Positions 44,613 to 55,287 of a DNA stretch of 64,000 nucleotides are shown here, in pieces (position 1 is the stretch's first letter; the number at the start of each line of letters is the position of its first letter). Under the pieces are notes generated by a model that was not told the origin of the DNA, did not search any database, and worked only from the letters and a program-made list of their open reading frames with translations. The translations under genes and the position numbers were made by a program. The stretch is from Forficula auricularia. Taxonomy: Eukaryota; Arthropoda; Insecta; Dermaptera; Forficulidae. The stretch covers positions 97,198,958 through 97,262,957 of the forward strand of contig JALMQS010000099.1 of assembly GCA_024734495.1 (NCBI GenBank), read 5' to 3'.

Positions 44613-45845
44613 AAAAAACTTCTAATATATAGATAAATAAATTTAAATTTAATTATTATACTATATACATTATTTAAAACATGTTTATAAATGCCTATAA
44701 GTTTTAATATTTAAATATCCAATAACAAATCCTAACTAAGCTTATATTACACCTTGACACCCTTTAATAAATTAAAAATTGAAATTCTATAAGTCAGTCT
44801 CTAAAAGAAAACACTTCTTATTATAAGTTTTAGATCAAATTACAAAACAGATGTAAATTAGGTATTAGTGTGAAATTCCAAGAAATCAGAAGTGTGTTGA
44901 AATTGGATTACAAGATTCTCCCCAGACAAACCAAAATAAACTGCAACGGATCGTTGCTAAACTTTATCCAAATTCATTTGAAATAATAATATGTTCTTGA
45001 GTAAAGTACTTTAAAATATAATTTTACTAAAAACTTTATTTAACCTTTTTTGTGGTCCCCAAGGTACTTAATTAGGATATTAAATTCCATCAAAATTGGT
45101 TCAGTCATTTTCAAGATATTTAGAAAAAACTAAAAAAGTACTGAAATAAAGTACTAATGTTTGTGGACCGGTATGTACCAAAAACTAATCAGCGCTTCAT
45201 TTTGTTAAACTAATGGTAGGTTTTCAATTTCATTTCAATCAGCGCAAAGGTGTGGAAAAAATCGTGGACGAAAAAAACGATAACACACATACATACATCC
45301 ATCCATCCATCCCCACGCACTTCCAAAAAAATGGCACTTTTTGGCCTCTCGGCGAGATTCCAGGTAATTTTTGGCAAAACCGTCACGTGCTAAAATTCAA
45401 TCTCATTGAATACTTCAATTTGTGACCTTAATTGAGTCCATGGGTTCCGTAGTCTTTACCTGAGGACCCTTTGAAGTCGCGCTTGCCGCGAGAGCGATTC
45501 CAATACTTTCTCCCATGCTTCGCATTGGATAAAGTAAAAATACTTCTATATATAAATAAATTTAAATATTATACTTTAAAGGGAATTATTTAAAACATAT
45601 TTATAAATGTCTATAAGTTTTAATATTTAAATATCCAATAACCCACTAATCTTATATTAACATGACACCCTTTAATAAATTTAAAATTGAAATTCTACCA
45701 GTCAGTCTCCAAAAGAAAACACTTCCTATAATAAGCTTTAGATCAAATTACAAAATAAATGTAAATTAGGTATTAGTGTGAAATTTCAAGAAAATCAGAC
45801 GTGTGTCGAAATTCGATTACAAGATTCTTCCCAGACAAACTAAAT
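44613..45845. repeat. direct repeat of about 310 bp split by repeat family R
   Basis: 44613-44934 and 45541-45840 are about 88 percent identical (from ACTTCTAATATATA to CCCAGACAAACCAAA). The 605-bp family R element lies exactly between them. The flanks are more diverged from each other than the two R copies are, so an older tandem duplication is more likely than a target duplication. Confidence 0.75.
44936..45540. mobile_element. 600-bp repeat family R, copy 2
   Basis: Close match to 33245-33840, including the GC-rich end GTCGCGCTTGCCGCGAGAGC and GCATTGGATAAAGTAAAA. Small indels in the CATCCATC run alter the frame, so the 70-codon frame at 45213-45425 is not a conserved protein. Confidence 0.8.
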
Positions 45846-46685
45846 TAAATACCATATACACATATATATGTATGTAGTGTGTGTGTTGTTTGAATAAGCT
45901 ATTAAAAAGTTTGTAGGGGTGGCTCAAATCAAGAGGTGAAACGTAAATTGCAACGTATCGGGTTCTCTTAGGCAGCCAGCTCATTACCCACAAGCTGACA
46001 TTTAGCATACAGCAGCAGCAGGGGGTGTGTGGGGGTGGTATACGCCCCCGCTGGCAGGGGCTGATCGGGGAGCAGAGCAGCAACAGGTCGGCCGTACGTG
46101 AAAAAGCCCAAGTGTTGTCATTTTGATATTAATAGAGAGATGGATTGATAGGTTAAACAGCTGGGGGGGATGATGGCGAGGAAAGATAGACCAAGGCCGA
46201 AATGATGATAAATCATCGATGGATGGACAAAAATAAAAAAAATAAAAAACATATACCGGAAAAAAAATTAGAAAAAAAAACGACTCAAATTAGTCGGAAA
46301 TGAGATAATGAAATTTGAGTTGCGACGATAAAAATATAAATTTACATCTATAGATCACTATAGAGATATTCTATAGAAAATAAACAGTCGTGACTATACC
46401 ATATATACTGATATTTTAAAATGGAATGATTGATAAATATTGGCAAAAACCCGGGCAAACGATAATAATCAGGGGATGAAATCAAAAAGAAGTGAAATTG
46501 ATTAGAAAAAAAACTTGATAAATCAAAAATATTCAAAGGGTCGATATATATAATATTTACACGATTTAGAATTTCAGTATGAAAAGAAACATCGTTATAA
46601 ATGAAATATTTCTCTATTTGAAATTAATTTCAAAATTTACTTATAACGAAATTTTATCCATCAAAACAAAATAAGTATATAATCC
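45846..46685. promoter_or_regulatory. GC-richer island 45940-46220, then AT-rich DNA
   Basis: Single-copy sequence with AGCAGCAGCAGGGGG and GACGATAAATCATCGATGG-like words. The frame at 45817-46083 shows no recognisable protein. Regulatory function is inferred from composition only. Confidence 0.3.
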
Positions 46686-46907
46686 CAGGGCCGGATTTAG
46701 GCATAGGCTATGGGCCCGCACCACATCTAAATACTCGTACTGTATAGGTAAGTAGTATGTCGATCCTAAATTTTCTCTAATTTAGGTAATAATAATCTTT
46801 AAACGTTTATTTTGAAGTTTTTAATTGGATAATTGCTGAAAATGCTGTTTTTCTAGGTTATTTAAAAAAAAGATTTCCCCTCGCCAGAGATCCTAAGTAC
46901 GGCCCTG
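46686..46907. mobile_element. hAT-like MITE with 8-bp TSD
   Basis: CAGGGCCGGATTTAGG start and TACGGCCCTG end. Flanks TATAATCC (46678-46685) and TATAATCG (46908-46915) match at seven of eight positions, the target size of hAT elements. 222 bp, non-coding. Confidence 0.8.
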
Positions 46908-47070
46908 TATAATCGTAACATGGACAGGGAGTAGATGAAATCCAGTAATAAATCCAAAAATCTCTATTCCCAAAGTAGATATTTTTTCTTATTATTGTTA
47001 AATTGCTTTGAATAATAAATATATTATAAATTTTAATAGGTACTTAAATATCGATCAATCCACTTTTATA

Positions 47071-47185
47071 GTTGCTATTAATTTGACACCATTTATAACT
47101 AGACTATTATAAAAGATAATAAATTAAAAAGTTTTAAATAATATCAAATTTAATATTAATTTTAGGGTATCAAATTAATAGCAAC
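47071..47185. mobile_element. 115-bp MITE-like inverted repeat
   Basis: GTTGCTATTAATTTGACACC and its near-perfect complement (one mismatch) at 47165-47185. The adjacent GTGGGTTATTA recurs at 18770 and 45650. Confidence 0.65.
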
Positions 47186-47661
47186 TTTGTGGGTTATTAG
47201 AAATTTGAATTTTAGACCTTATGTTCCTATACTATGCAATTTTTAAATTTAATAAATAAAACCAATTTATAATAAAAAAAGACCATTTAAGAAAAAAAAA
47301 GAGACAAGATAAAAAATAAATTAAATTAATTTATGAAAAAAGCGTAACAATTTTCAAAAAGGATTTAAAATAATTCAAAATAATTTTTTTAGTCATTTTG
47401 TTATGTAAGTTAAAACTTTTACTTTGTGTACAGATTTCTCAAAATTTTAATTTAAGGTAGGAAAAGGTACCATCATAAAACTAAATTTGAATTTTTAAAT
47501 ACAACAATAATAATTAATTAATATTAGTAGCTACCTACTTAAATGGCCACTTAATGAGCCATTTTTTGGCCCAGATAGTAGCAGTAGATCCCTCAATTTT
47601 AAAACAAAAACTTCTCATACTGATGGTTGAAATGTCTTTGTTTTATTGTTTACAAATCATG

Positions 47662-47696
47662 ATACATGTTTCGGCGAAACTCATCACCATCTTCAG
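47662..47696 (-). ncRNA. hammerhead ribozyme motif (family K, left arm)
   Basis: CTGAAGA, T, stem II GGTGA/TCGCC-type with wobble, GAAAC, self-complementary ACATGT as stem III, triplet GTA. A six-base palindromic stem III again suggests dimer folding. Confidence 0.6.
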
Positions 47697-47848
47697 TGTC
47701 AAAAACAAATTGACAAATATTTCAAACATTTATACAATTGAGCAACACATTTACATTTTTTTGGAAGCTATCCCACTTAATGAGCCTTGATGTAAATCTG
47801 TTGCTCAATTGTATAAATGTTTGAGATATTTGTCAATTTGTTTTTAGA

Positions 47849-47882
47849 CTGAAGATGGTGATGAGTTTCGCTGAAACATGTA
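47849..47882 (+). ncRNA. hammerhead ribozyme motif (family K, right arm)
   Basis: As the left arm but with one stem II change (CGCT for CGCC). Core CTGAAGA and GAAACATGTA intact. Confidence 0.6.
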
Positions 47883-48023
47883 TCATGTTTTATAAACAAT
47901 AAAACAAGGACATATCAACCATCAGTGGAAGAAGTTTTTGTTTTTAGCATTGAGGGATCTACAGCTACTCTTTGGGGCAAAAAAATGGCTCATTATGTGG
48001 ATAGTTTCCATAATAATAATTAA

Positions 48024-49262
48024 ATATGATAGGTATTTAGCCAAGTGTTTAACTGCTTTCAAAAATTAATAAAAATATGCATTAAAAAAAAGAATAGTTT
48101 AATTTCCCAGAAATAGTAAATATTTCAAATTTTAGACCACATATTAATCCTAAAGTGATGATCAGATATTGTCGTTTTTTAGTCATTTTTTATTATTTTT
48201 TCCAAAATAAGAAGAGATAATTTATTCAATTTAGTTATTGTTATCTGATAACAAAAAAATACTCTGGAATGATGAACTATAATTTTGCTATTTATGGAAT
48301 ATAATTTATTTATTTGTTTGTTTTTGAGCCAAAAAAAACCCAGCCAAATCGAGGTGGGCGGTTAATTCATTCATTGAAAAAATGCACGAGGATTAAAAAC
48401 ATGTCGCAGCCAATGATAATAAATGGCACAACTGATTACACCCTTGCTCGGGCATAAATCAGTTTATATACATATACTAATATATATATATTGTAAAAAT
48501 AATATCGCGTTTTTGATATTGGCGGACAACGATTAAAATGCGGTTAACTAATTAGCCTAATAAAACTGTTGTTTCCAAAATGATGGATCTAAAAATGCTA
48601 ATAGGTGTGTGGGGGGTTTCCCGAAGGGCATGTCAGCCAAATGACGCAACGGGGGACGGACTGACTTACCGAGCGATACGAGCGGGCTCTGGCGGGTACA
48701 ACAATGAGACACAAGAGAGACACTCACCTGCAACAAAAAAGCAAAAAAACAAAGTGTGAGTAGGAATGCACTGGGAGGATCAGACCCTGTCAAGGGATCA
48801 ACTGCACTCAGCGGATTGGATTTGCTGACCAGGCATGACTGGTCAGACCCTGGACGGATTACACAAGATAACAGATAAGAGATAGAGAAGATAAGAGGAG
48901 TTTCAGCCGACGTTTTGAGTTTTTTTTCCACGCCATCCAATTATCTGACCCAGGATTAGACAGAATCTACTTGTGCAGTGAATAAAAAGAAATAGAATGA
49001 GCATTTCTCAGTTTAAATTGTCTAAAAGAAACGAAATCATGTTCAAAAGGGTGAGAGAATATCCAAGGATCATTGGAACACATTTAATAATGATTTATCG
49101 AAATATATTTATATACCATATCTATATACTTAATAATAATCTTCTTGCACTACGAAGCCGACGTGATTTTTTTAATTTTAAACCCCACAAAAATAATAAT
49201 TATAAATATTTTACAAAAATTCTCTAAAAATTACACAGTCCATATTTGTATAAGTACCTATA
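48024..49262. promoter_or_regulatory. GC-richer island 48330-48960, candidate regulatory DNA
   Basis: Single-copy sequence with CCAATGATAATAAATGGCAC and CATAAATCAGTTTATAT (about 48410-48470), words resembling Hox/Pbx and Abd-B-type sites. The 127-codon minus-strand frame at 48557-48940 has no recognisable domain and an odd Ser/Leu/Pro composition; I do not call it a gene. Confidence 0.35.
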
Positions 49263-49974
49263 ACACTAAGCGATGCACGGTACTTTTTTGATTCAGTTAA
49301 AATTGATATATTAATAGTATTTTTAATTTTAAATTCAGGGTAAAAAGGTCGGTTTTTAATCTTAGCCAAAATAAAATTTCCTGCGACTTATAACCTTCAG
49401 CTATTTAAGACCCGTATCCACAGATACCTTCGACCCCCGCACAGCCCATAAAATACTTTCTTCTTCTTTTCACAATGGAGGGGCCAACCCAGGCCTCTAG
49501 GGGTTGCACCTTTTTGGTGTAACTCCTTCTCTCATCATTTTCATAAAAAAAAATAAATAAAATAAGATTGAAATAAAACTTATATTTTTACCAAATGTAA
49601 ATGTATTGTAGCTAGATTGTATTGATGTTTGGATGACCTAGCCATCGAGGACTTGTGCCTCTAAGCAGGTCGAAGAATAAAGATTTATTTATTTATTTAT
49701 TTAGAACAGTGTATGGCCAGGTTGAGAGACCAAAACCAAATTGAACAACAAGGTTGATAATAATATTTGTAATGATTTGTGAATAATTATTTCAATTAAC
49801 AAAAAACCCATCAAAAACAACTTAGCCAAAGATGAGACCGTGACAAATCGAAATGTCAACCCAAAAAACCCCTAAACCGTGAACTTTATCCAAATCGATA
49901 GAGCCGTTTTTGAGAAACCGATTCTAGATATATTTATACAAGAATTTTTGTTTAATATAATAAGATAAGATTAT
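49263..49974 (+). mobile_element. hairpin-headed retroposon copy with a nested non-LTR fragment
   Basis: It starts with a mutated hairpin (AAGCGATGCACGG) and ends TTTGTTTAATATAATAAGA. It contains GAAGATGAGACCGTGACAAA and ATCGATAGAGCCGTTTTTGA. It is interrupted at about 49378-49708 by a non-LTR fragment. Confidence 0.7.
49378..49708 (+). pseudogene. non-LTR retrotransposon C-terminal fragment, copy 2, with 3' tail
   Basis: Encodes FPATYNLQLFKTRIHRYLRPP, the C-terminal motif of Jockey/CR1-type proteins, then a stop, GGAGGGGCCAACCCAGGCCT and a 3' region with AATAAAG and a (TTTA)n tail at 49684-49703. It retains 17 bases that copy 1 (31214-31391) has lost between two GGGG runs. Confidence 0.8.
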
Positions 49975-50491
49975 TTATGTCTGATTTAAACAAAATTTCA
50001 ACCCTTAATAAATTTAATCACAAAAATACAAGCTTTAACAGCTACATATCTAATCAAATGTTTTATTTAAAAGTCTAATTTCTCACATGTTTAATTTAAA
50101 TATATAAGAAACATTGAGCGGAAAAACAGTTGCTTTTTTCCCCCTGCACCAAGAAAAAACGTTCTCGTAAGAAGAGAGCAGGAATAACCTGTGGACGTCA
50201 TCAGGGAATTTGGGAGCTCCCAGTTTCAAATAACAAATTCCATTTTCTACCCTATATAAGAGAGAGAGAGGGATTCTCTCCCTGGGATCCAATCTAATCT
50301 TAGTAATAAATATATAACGAAATACAGACTGATACGGTTTGGGATTCATATTTAGGGATGGATGAAAGAAAAAGCAGTAGATATTTTTAATATTAAAAAT
50401 ATCCTCACGTGGATTGAGAGCACCTATACCACAAGATTCTTAATTATCACACCTTCAAAAACAATCTAAAATATTTTAGATTAAAAATATA
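49975..50491. other. AT-rich non-coding stretch
   Basis: No repeat or gene recognised. The frame at 50083-50349 has no family features. AACCCTTAATAAATTTAATCAC near 50000 matches 28749. Confidence 0.45.
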
Positions 50492-51187
50492 TCTTATTAT
50501 ATTAAACGAGCAAAGTTTGTATATATACTATATATATATCCGGTCGGGTTCTCGAAAACGGCTCTAACGATTTGGATGAAATTCACGGGTTAGGAGGGTT
50601 TTGTGTTGGACATTCGATCTGTCACGGTCTTATCTTCGGCTAAGTTGTTTTTAATGGGTTTTTTGTTAATTGAAACAATTATTCACACGTGGTTGTCTCG
50701 ATAAAAATGTTTATTTACATTTTTATTCAATTTCCTTTTAATAAATAATTGGTTTTTTTTAATTTTATATCCCACAATAAGATTATTATAATTATTATTA
50801 TATATTAAAAATTGGACAATTTTATTGATTAAAAATCTAGCTTTAAATCCCACAAATATTAATTTGACAATTTAATTGATGAACTCAAAAAATTGTTATT
50901 TAATTAAAAAAAAAAAATTATACCGTATTTATTTATATACCATACCTATATACACATAATCTGTGGGCCACTGAAAGCTAGAAATGCAAAGACTGGGTGC
51001 GTAGGCGGGGGTAGATGTGGAGGGGCAGTAGATGGGGAGCAGTGGTGAGAGATCCGGGGGGGTCGGAATGGGGGTGTAGGTGTGGGGTGGGGTGAGAGGG
51101 TGCAGGAGGTGGGGGGAGGGGGGGTTTCGGGGATTAATATATAACTATTAACTGAAGCAAAATTTACCGAGCATCGCTCGGTGGCTG
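50492..51187 (-). mobile_element. hairpin-headed retroposon, full-length uninterrupted reference copy
   Basis: On the minus strand it runs from the hairpin ACCGAGCGATGCTCGGT (51166-51182) through a C-rich stretch and TTGTGGGATATAAAATTAAA to GAGCCGTTTTCGAGAACCCG and CTCGTTTAATATAATAAGA (50493). About 695 bp, no protein. It is the empty-site reference for the insertions at 33068 and 33245. Confidence 0.78.
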
Positions 51188-51949
51188 AGGTACTTCATAT
51201 GTAAATACACATATAAATAATTATGTAGATACATTAGTCCTTATTTTAGAACTTCTAATTTTCTTTGAGGATACTCGCCAATTTTGTTCCTATAATGCCA
51301 AGATTTTCAGAAATTTTAAGTTTATCAGATAATGAGATAGAGGGAGGGGAATCTTGAAATTCATATAACGTAATTTATGGACGATCCCTTATTGATAAAA
51401 GGAAAAATTCTCCAGAAACATTTGGTATTTAAACAAACGTGTTTAAAGACTGTTTTTATAAAAGATTTGTATTTTTACAACGGGTAATTAACCTCATCAG
51501 AAATCACAGATAAAATATTTCCAATTAAAAAAACTGATGATGAAGGCCAAACCTTTGAAACTATATAGTCTCAACGAAATAATTTATATGTATATTTGCA
51601 TCAATTATCGGACAACCTCATCGACTTATCTTTTTGAATCAACAACTCTGTTAATATCGGTTAAAAAATCTCGATATCAAAAGATCGAATACAAGTAAGG
51701 GTAATAAATTTAAAATAAAAATTGAAATTTTACTCACAAATAAGGGTTGAGTCATTGGATTTAGAGACTAAATAGTTTAAAGATCATTATGAATATTTCA
51801 CATAATAATATTAACAATAAAAAGAGAAATCCTTTAGTTTGGATAAATGTTTACGGGGACGCCTGTAGGGTATAATACAACTACTATTACAGACCTATAT
51901 GGTTGCATAACTCATAGGCGCATGTGCAAGAATGTCCGTCATTATAAAC
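51188..51949. other. AT-rich stretch with family A copy 4 and a MITE end
   Basis: 51361-51388 (ACGTAATTTATGGACGATCC) is the end of the MITE family at 57119. 51480-51650 is half of a family A element with a hammerhead-like motif at 51534-51570: CTGATGA, T, stem II GAAGG/CCTTT, GAAAC, TATATA, GTC, ending GGACAACCTCAT. Confidence 0.55.
51534..51570 (+). ncRNA. hammerhead ribozyme motif (family A copy 4)
   Basis: All blocks present: CTGATGA, stem II AAGG/CCTT with a CCAAA loop, GAAAC, GTC. Stem III AC/GT has a longer TATATA loop. An extra TG sits before stem II. Confidence 0.55.
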
Positions 51950-52105
51950 CGAAGGGTGAACCGCGACCTAAAATCGTGTACACCTACTTGCAATTCCACT
52001 TTCATTTTCAAGTAGAAGACAATAGATTATCTAATGAATTCCAAAGTAATTCCAAATAATTCCAAAGACGGTGTACACCTAATTCCAATCGCGGTTCACC
52101 CCTCG
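51950..52105. mobile_element. hAT-type MITE family E, copy 4
   Basis: 156 bp, start CGAAGGGTGAACCGCGACC, end GCGGTTCACCCCTCG. A perfect 8-bp target duplication, TTATAAAC, lies at 51942-51949 and 52106-52113. Confidence 0.9.
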
Positions 52106-52460
52106 TTATAAACCAATAAATAAACCGATATCATTGCCTTCGACTGTTTTATTTGACAAAAATACCTATTTATCAAACTTATTTTATTATCTTGCTAAGC
52201 AGTTTAGAGATTTGATCAAATCACTAGAATGTTTCAGGTTTATGTAAAGATCGTGGACACATTTAATCATCCACCGAGTTTTGATCAAACCCCTAGTGAT
52301 TTGATCTAATATCTAATTTAATCATAACTCTGCAACATATATATTGAATTCAATATTGTTAGGTATTAAAGTGTGTTCAGTGAATGTCACGAGGAGTGCA
52401 CAAGTCATATTTGATTATTTATCTTCTTCTCCTGAGCATACCTGAATACGATTTTTTTAA
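52106..52460. other. AT-rich non-coding stretch
   Basis: No gene or recognised repeat. A (TTTGATC)-type word occurs several times around 52212-52310 without a clear periodicity. Confidence 0.4.
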
Positions 52461-53240
52461 GTTTTTTTTAAAATTTACAAAGTTTACTTGGTATTTTTTT
52501 TTAATTTTTGGGTTAAGTGAAAGTCTTTTAAGAAATATTTTCTTTTTTACTGACACACAGTATATAGTAGAAGAGTATGTATTTTCGGAGTGGCTTTTCT
52601 CTGTTGGATGGGCCTGAGGCCAAAACGACTCGCAAATGTTCTCAATTAAAATTCATTTGTATGTATGTATGTATGTATGTATTTATTGTACATATAGAAT
52701 TATAAAAAATTCACTACAAGAATCAAGTACAAATAAGCAGAATTGTGAACAAATATAACAATAAACCATCCCCCCACCCCTCATTCATTTATAATAAATG
52801 AACGGAGACGCAGAGCACCACCAATAAAATTGTATAAGCTTCTCAACTTTTGTAACCTCAAAATATCCCAAAAATCTTCAGCATTCTCAATAGAATCCCT
52901 TAAATAGAATTCCCTCAACGCATTCTATATAGGGCATACATTTAAAATATGAAATAAATTTTCATTTTCATATTTGTTACAAATGGAGCAGACCATCTCC
53001 GGGTTTATTTTGTGTCCAGAACCATTCAACCAAAAATACAGTTTTTTCAAAATTTACAAAGTTTACTTGGTATTTTTTTTTTAATTTTTTGGGGTAAGTG
53101 AAAGTCTTTTAAGAAATATTTTCTTTTTTACTGACACACAGTATATAGTAGAAGAGTATGTAGTTTCGGAGTGGCTTTTCTCTGTTGGATGGGCCTGAGG
53201 CCAAAACGACTCGCAAATGTTCTCAATTAAAATTCATTTG
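52461..53240. repeat. 200-bp direct repeats flanking a truncated non-LTR element
   Basis: 52461-52659 and 53041-53240 are about 98 percent identical (AAAATTTACAAAGTTTACTT ... TTAAAATTCATTTG) and abut both ends of the insertion at 52660-53040. They include a motif resembling a decayed hammerhead (GGATG, GGCC/GGCC, AAAACGAC). Read simply, this is a target-site duplication of roughly 200 bp. Confidence 0.8.
52660..53040 (-). pseudogene. non-LTR retrotransposon 3' end, 5'-truncated
   Basis: The minus strand encodes GHKINPEMVCSICNKYEN and then LFHILNVCP: the CxxC...H...C cysteine-histidine motif found at the C-terminus of many non-LTR reverse transcriptases. A stop follows at once, then FYLRDSIENAEDFWDIL in frame. 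The 3' tail is a (CATA)n microsatellite (52660-52681 on the plus strand). Confidence 0.82.
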
Positions 53241-53771
53241 GAAGGCTTAACTTGAAAGCAGCGGGGGGGGGGTTGTCGAATTGCATGCAGTACGGGGGTG
53301 CGGGGGTGGGTTTCGCTATGAATAATGCAAGGGCTGCTGCTGCCAGCTAGCACCAAGTGGAGAGACAAGGAAAAATTCGGAATTTAAGCCAGCCAGGGTG
53401 GGTGGTAGGGAAAAATGGCCAACTCTGGCTCGATTGCATTAGAGGAGGCTTGCGACCGACGTGTTAGCTCATTAGCACAATACCCCCGAACACTCGGAAC
53501 ACCCATCCCCAACTTCTCTCTTCCCATTAGTTCAAGTTAGAGCGATTTGGATTTGTCTCTCGTAGTTAAACGAAACATGGGATTGCGTTTATTCCATTTT
53601 AGGGCCTACCAAACAAAAATCACCCTCATATTAACAAGTGTTTCGGTTACAAGATCACTTCCCGACAATTGAAGCCATATACTTTTTTAATCTCACCCTT
53701 CAATTTCCAATTGATCGAATGACTACACACAAAATAATCTTTTACAAGTGTCTAGCGCACCAGTAATTTTT
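53241..53771. promoter_or_regulatory. GC-richer island, candidate regulatory DNA
   Basis: 53250-53560 is single-copy, with GTTAGCTCATTAGCACAATA (about 53462) and a G-run at 53264-53271. No coding frame. Regulatory role inferred from composition only. Confidence 0.3.
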
Positions 53772-54409
53772 ACTTTACCATACAGGGTATGGTCAATTAT
53801 TGTAATCGTGCATGAAAAATGTGGGTTTTTTCCTTCTTTTTTTCGAAATATCTCAAAAACGGCTGAAACTATTTTGATTAAAAAAATTGAGCGAAACCAT
53901 GAATTTTCGCTCTACAAAAATGCACTAATAAGTGAACATCGAAAAAATTATATTTTTCGAGATAATAATTGTTTTGTCAAAATGTCTGTTAGTTAGTCTG
54001 TGCGTTACCAAATTTTTGTGGACGAGCTAGCTCAAAAACCAGTGTGAATATCGAAACCAAATTTCACACGTAGTTTTGGTCCATTGAGCTTAAGAGCTGA
54101 TTAGATTTTGGTGCATATCGACCAAAAATTAAGGGGGTGGAGTGGGGGTTAAAAATTAAAAATCTAGACTATTTGAGCAAATTCAACCAAAGTTTGTATA
54201 CATAATCAGTGGACCCTCAGAAGTCCAAAAATGCAAAAACTAACCGCCCAAGGGGGGGGGGGTCAAAAAATGAAAATCTTGGCCATTAACCAAACTCAAC
54301 CAAATTTTGTATACATGATCAGAGGGACCCCAGAAGTATAAAAATGAAAAAACTACTCCCTCCCTACATGATTATAAATAATTTTAGGGGCCAGGTTGTA
54401 TGGTAAAGT
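53772..54409 (+). mobile_element. ACTTTACCATACA-ended family, fullest copy
   Basis: ACTTTACCATACAGGGTATG at the left and TTGTATGGTAAAGT at the right give a 13-bp inverted end. The interior has CTCAAAAACGGCTGAAACTA, TGTCTGTTAGTTAGTCTGTG and two to three about 125-bp tandem repeats. The frame at 53748-53996 is not a gene. About 640 bp; classification uncertain. Confidence 0.75.
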
Positions 54410-54930
54410 CAAGTGGATGGCCACATCAGAACACATCAGCTTATTTTCTTTAGTTAAAAACGATATATTAACATTATTTTTAATTTTAATTTCAGATAAA
54501 AAAATCAATTTTGATTTGCAGCCAAAATAATTAAATAAAATTTAATTTATTTTTTTGCAAATGTTTGAATCAGCTCCGGCCATCATCAAGGCATCGTTGT
54601 GCTCAAAGTTTTGAACTTAATTGCAATTAAAAATAATAAATTAATAATCCTTTTAAACCCGGAAGAAGGAGCGACGATCCGGCGAAAATTGTCCAATTTT
54701 ATATGAAAATGAAAAAACGTTCTAATAAATTATTTTATTTTAAATTTGTAGTTTTAATAATCAATCCCTTTGAATCAATTCAGCATAGAGTCTACCACTC
54801 CATCTTCAATAGAAAATATCCCTAATTAATTAATAAGTTTGAAGAAGTTTTTGAAGACGGAATTGAGTGGAATATGATGAGGCAGTCCAAAATTCAAAAG
54901 AGAGATAACTATTAACTTTATTCAAAAACC

Positions 54931-54964
54931 GACGTTTCGGAGATTTATTCCCTCCACCTTCATG
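54931..54964 (-). ncRNA. decayed hammerhead motif (family C copy 2, left arm)
   Basis: On the minus strand: CATGAAGG (core damaged), stem II GGAG/CTCC, GAAACGTC. Stem I AAGG/GGTTTT-type is partly lost. Confidence 0.5.
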
Positions 54965-55254
54965 GCCTTGATAGGTCAGTGAAGGAAATCCAATGTGATA
55001 TGCCACTTAGGGCCAGTTATATATCGGTTTGTAAAGTCTTTAAGTTGACAGACGGTCAAACCTTAGTATTCACCATGTGCCCGGTCGGATGGCCAATCAG
55101 ATGAAAGTGGGAGTCATGTGATTGGCCATCCGACCGGGCACATGGTGAATACTAAGGTTTGACCGTCTGTCAACTTAAAGACTTTACAAACCGATATATA
55201 ACTGGCCCTAAGTGGCATATCACATTGAATTTCCTTCACTGACCTATCAAAACC

Positions 55255-55287
55255 CTGAAGGGGGAGGGAATAAATCTCCGAAACGTC
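55255..55287 (+). ncRNA. hammerhead motif (family C copy 2, right arm)
   Basis: Stem I AAAACC/GGTTTT intact, stem II GGAG/CTCC, GAAAC, GTC. The core is CTGAAGG instead of CTGAAGA, a change at an essential A, so probably inactive. Confidence 0.55.

Larger units (their letters stand above)
47506..48023. mobile_element. foldback element, family K, two opposed hammerhead motifs
   Basis: The palindrome spans 47547-48000 (outer CCACTTAATGAGCC and complement). A possible 12-bp target duplication, AATAATAATTAA (47506-47517, 48012-48023), is low-complexity. Hammerhead-like motifs are at 47662-47696 (minus) and 47849-47882 (plus). The end word CCACTTAATGAGCC is repeated in the centre at about 47769, as if a second end had been captured. 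The 78-codon frame at 47554-47790 is an artefact. Confidence 0.8.

Noticed and set aside
44613..45845. 310-bp target-site duplication around family R copy 2
   Set aside because: The flanks are more diverged from each other than the two R copies are, so an older tandem duplication is the better explanation.
48557..48940. 127-codon open frame on the minus strand
   Set aside because: No recognisable domain, Ser/Leu/Pro-rich composition, no start or splice context. More likely a chance frame in GC-richer DNA.
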